NCBI GenBank assembly: GCA_018400335.1
Contig: JAGYMT010000136.1
Coordinates: 1-5,835 of the forward strand
Origin: Kiritimatiellia bacterium
Lineage (GTDB): Bacteria; Verrucomicrobiota; Kiritimatiellia; JAAZAB01
DNA: 5,835 nt
Direction of reading: 5' to 3'
The translations under genes were made by a program, and so were the position numbers. The notes under the pieces were generated by a model. The model was given only the letters and a program-made list of their open reading frames with translations, did no database searches and was not told where the DNA came from. Positions 5,205 to 5,835 of the stretch are shown piece by piece. How positions within the stretch are numbered: position 1 is the first letter of the stretch; the number at the start of each line of letters is the position of its first letter.

Positions 5205-5746
5205 TCTTTCGGCGCCTTCGTTTTTCGCAGTTCTTCCAGCACCACCGGGATCGCCTCGCGCCAGTTGGGCGGCCGATCTTCGGAAATCTCGAAGACCAGC
5301 CCGCATCCGTCAGCAGCGGCGACGCGCACACGCTCGCGCACCCAGCGGCGCAGTTCGCCCTGCGGCAGGGAGTAGACGCCGACGTTGATATTGGACCAAA
5401 ACACCTTGTCCGGAAAAGCGGCACGCGCCTGCGCCAGGGTCAAATCGCCCTCGGGCGGCTCGGTGAGCGACTCGATGCCGGCGAAGCCCGTATCCGCCAA
5501 TAGCGGCGCCACGCAGGCGAGCTGTCCGTCGCAGTGCGGGAAGACGCGCTTGCCTGCTTTTTCGAAAATCGGTAGAAGCTTGGCATACACCGGCAAATGA
5601 TATTGCCTGAACCGCGCCGCGCCCCAGCTTTCGGCCGTAAAGTTTTCCAACAGGCTGACGAACCGCTGGTTCACGGTATAGGGAATCCAGTCCGGCCGGC
5701 GGCCGTCGAGCGCGGTGATCAGGTTGTCACGACAAGTCATTATCAT
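5201..5746 (-). CDS. Shortened URO-D/MtaA-superfamily protein (181 aa, centre missing)
   Basis: The first ~25 residues (MTCRDNLITALDGRRPDWIP) are a typical opening of uroporphyrinogen decarboxylase-family proteins. From about residue 28 the protein resembles the family's second half: LLENFTAESWG (32-42), an FPHCDG segment with H71, SLTEPPEGD (93-101), WSNINVG (117-123) and a closing SEDRPPNWREA. Family members usually have roughly 330-380 residues, so about half the TIM-barrel is absent, with an in-frame joint near codons 27/28 (about 5665). Known relatives decarboxylate uroporphyrinogen or transfer methyl groups to corrinoid or thiol carriers; those in sugar clusters are mostly uncharacterised, and this copy is unlikely to form a normal barrel. 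The ATG at 5746 is chosen because it overlaps the upstream TGA (ATGA) and has a weak GTGGA six bases upstream; the ATG at 5740 (MTCRDN) is the alternative. The ORF could be opened further to 5791, but that extension is unlike the family. Its stop overlaps the next small ORF. Confidence 0.8.
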   Translation of the reverse strand: MIMTCRDNLITALDGRRPDWIPYTVNQRFVSLLENFTAESWGAARFRQYHLPVYAKLLPIFEKAGKRVFPHCDGQLACVAPLLADTGFAGIESLTEPPEGDLTLAQARAAFPDKVFWSNINVGVYSLPQGELRRWVRERVRVAAADGCGLVFEISEDRPPNWREAIPVVLEELRKTKAPKE

Positions 5747-5835
5747 AGCACATCCACGACAGCTTGTGTCCAACCGTTTAGATCCGGGCATTGTTCATGG
5801 GTAATGATCTGGCGCTGCCGCTTTGAGTTGTTGAG
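5743..5835 (-). CDS. 3' end of an unrecognised upstream gene (partial, 30 codons)
   Basis: The minus-strand frame is open from the right edge of the window to a TGA at 5745-5743, giving 30 residues that begin LNNSKRQRQ and end QAVVDVL. The stop overlaps the start of the URO-D-like gene in an ATGA (5746-5743), the same junction used throughout this operon, which is the main reason to believe the frame is coding. I do not recognise the family: the tail is polar and basic at first, has one Cys, and carries no diagnostic motif. A regulator, transporter component or enzyme are all possible. An open frame of 30 codons is weak evidence by itself. Confidence 0.55.
   Translation of the reverse strand, partial: LNNSKRQRQIITHEQCPDLNGWTQAVVDVL

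Noticed and set aside
5095..5424. 110-codon upstream extension of glycosidase A
   Set aside because: The extension overlaps the URO-D-like gene out of frame and is Arg/Ser/Cys-rich. The AGGAG and the ATGA both point to 5094, after which GH95-like sequence begins.
5742..5771. Possible promoter with extended -10 (TGCTATGAT) and TTGGAC
   Set aside because: The spacing between the hexamers is about 20 bases and the -10 covers the start codon itself. The region is open reading frame continuous with the upstream gene, so an internal promoter is not supported.

Overview
All genes I can support lie on the minus strand and form one compact operon, read from position 5835 towards 1 and running off both ends of the window. 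In transcription order: the C-terminal end of an unrecognised gene (5835-5743); a shortened uroporphyrinogen decarboxylase (URO-D)/MtaA-superfamily protein (5746-5201); a 37-codon small ORF (5204-5091); a divergent GH95-like glycosidase A of 798 aa (5094-2698); a 15-codon mini-ORF (2701-2654); a second GH95-like glycosidase B of 763 aa (2657-366); a 95-aa remnant that begins like a GH43-type beta-propeller and ends like a concanavalin/LamG domain (369-82); a 9-codon GTG mini-ORF (85-56); and the first 19 codons of a further gene (59-1). No RNA gene, insertion sequence, CRISPR array or convincing terminator is visible, and no stretch above 300 bases is non-coding.

The organism looks like an uncultured, moderately GC-rich bacterium. 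Cytoplasmic GH95-like enzymes, URO-D-like proteins and GH43/concanavalin proteins in one cluster are reminiscent of Planctomycetota, Verrucomicrobiota, Lentisphaerota, Armatimonadota and similar lineages, but I cannot fix the phylum. No product has a visible signal peptide, so the sugar chemistry is probably intracellular and acts on imported oligosaccharides. GH95 enzymes remove terminal alpha-L-fucose or alpha-L-galactose, so a fucose- or L-galactose-containing glycan is the best guess for the substrate. This is inference; the two enzymes also differ from canonical GH95 at expected active-site positions.

The most striking property is architectural. Every reading frame is joined to the next by a 4-base overlap (ATGA six times, GTGA once), so the frame steps regularly along the whole window. 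Where two recognisable genes do not touch, a tiny ORF of 37, 15 or 9 codons bridges the gap with an overlap at each end. In addition, two genes (URO-D-like and GH43-like) look internally shortened, in frame, with both natural ends kept. One reading is an operon in which translational coupling lets genes decay only by in-frame internal deletion, leaving short relay ORFs. The alternatives are a deletion-prone assembly or coincidence for the smallest ORFs.
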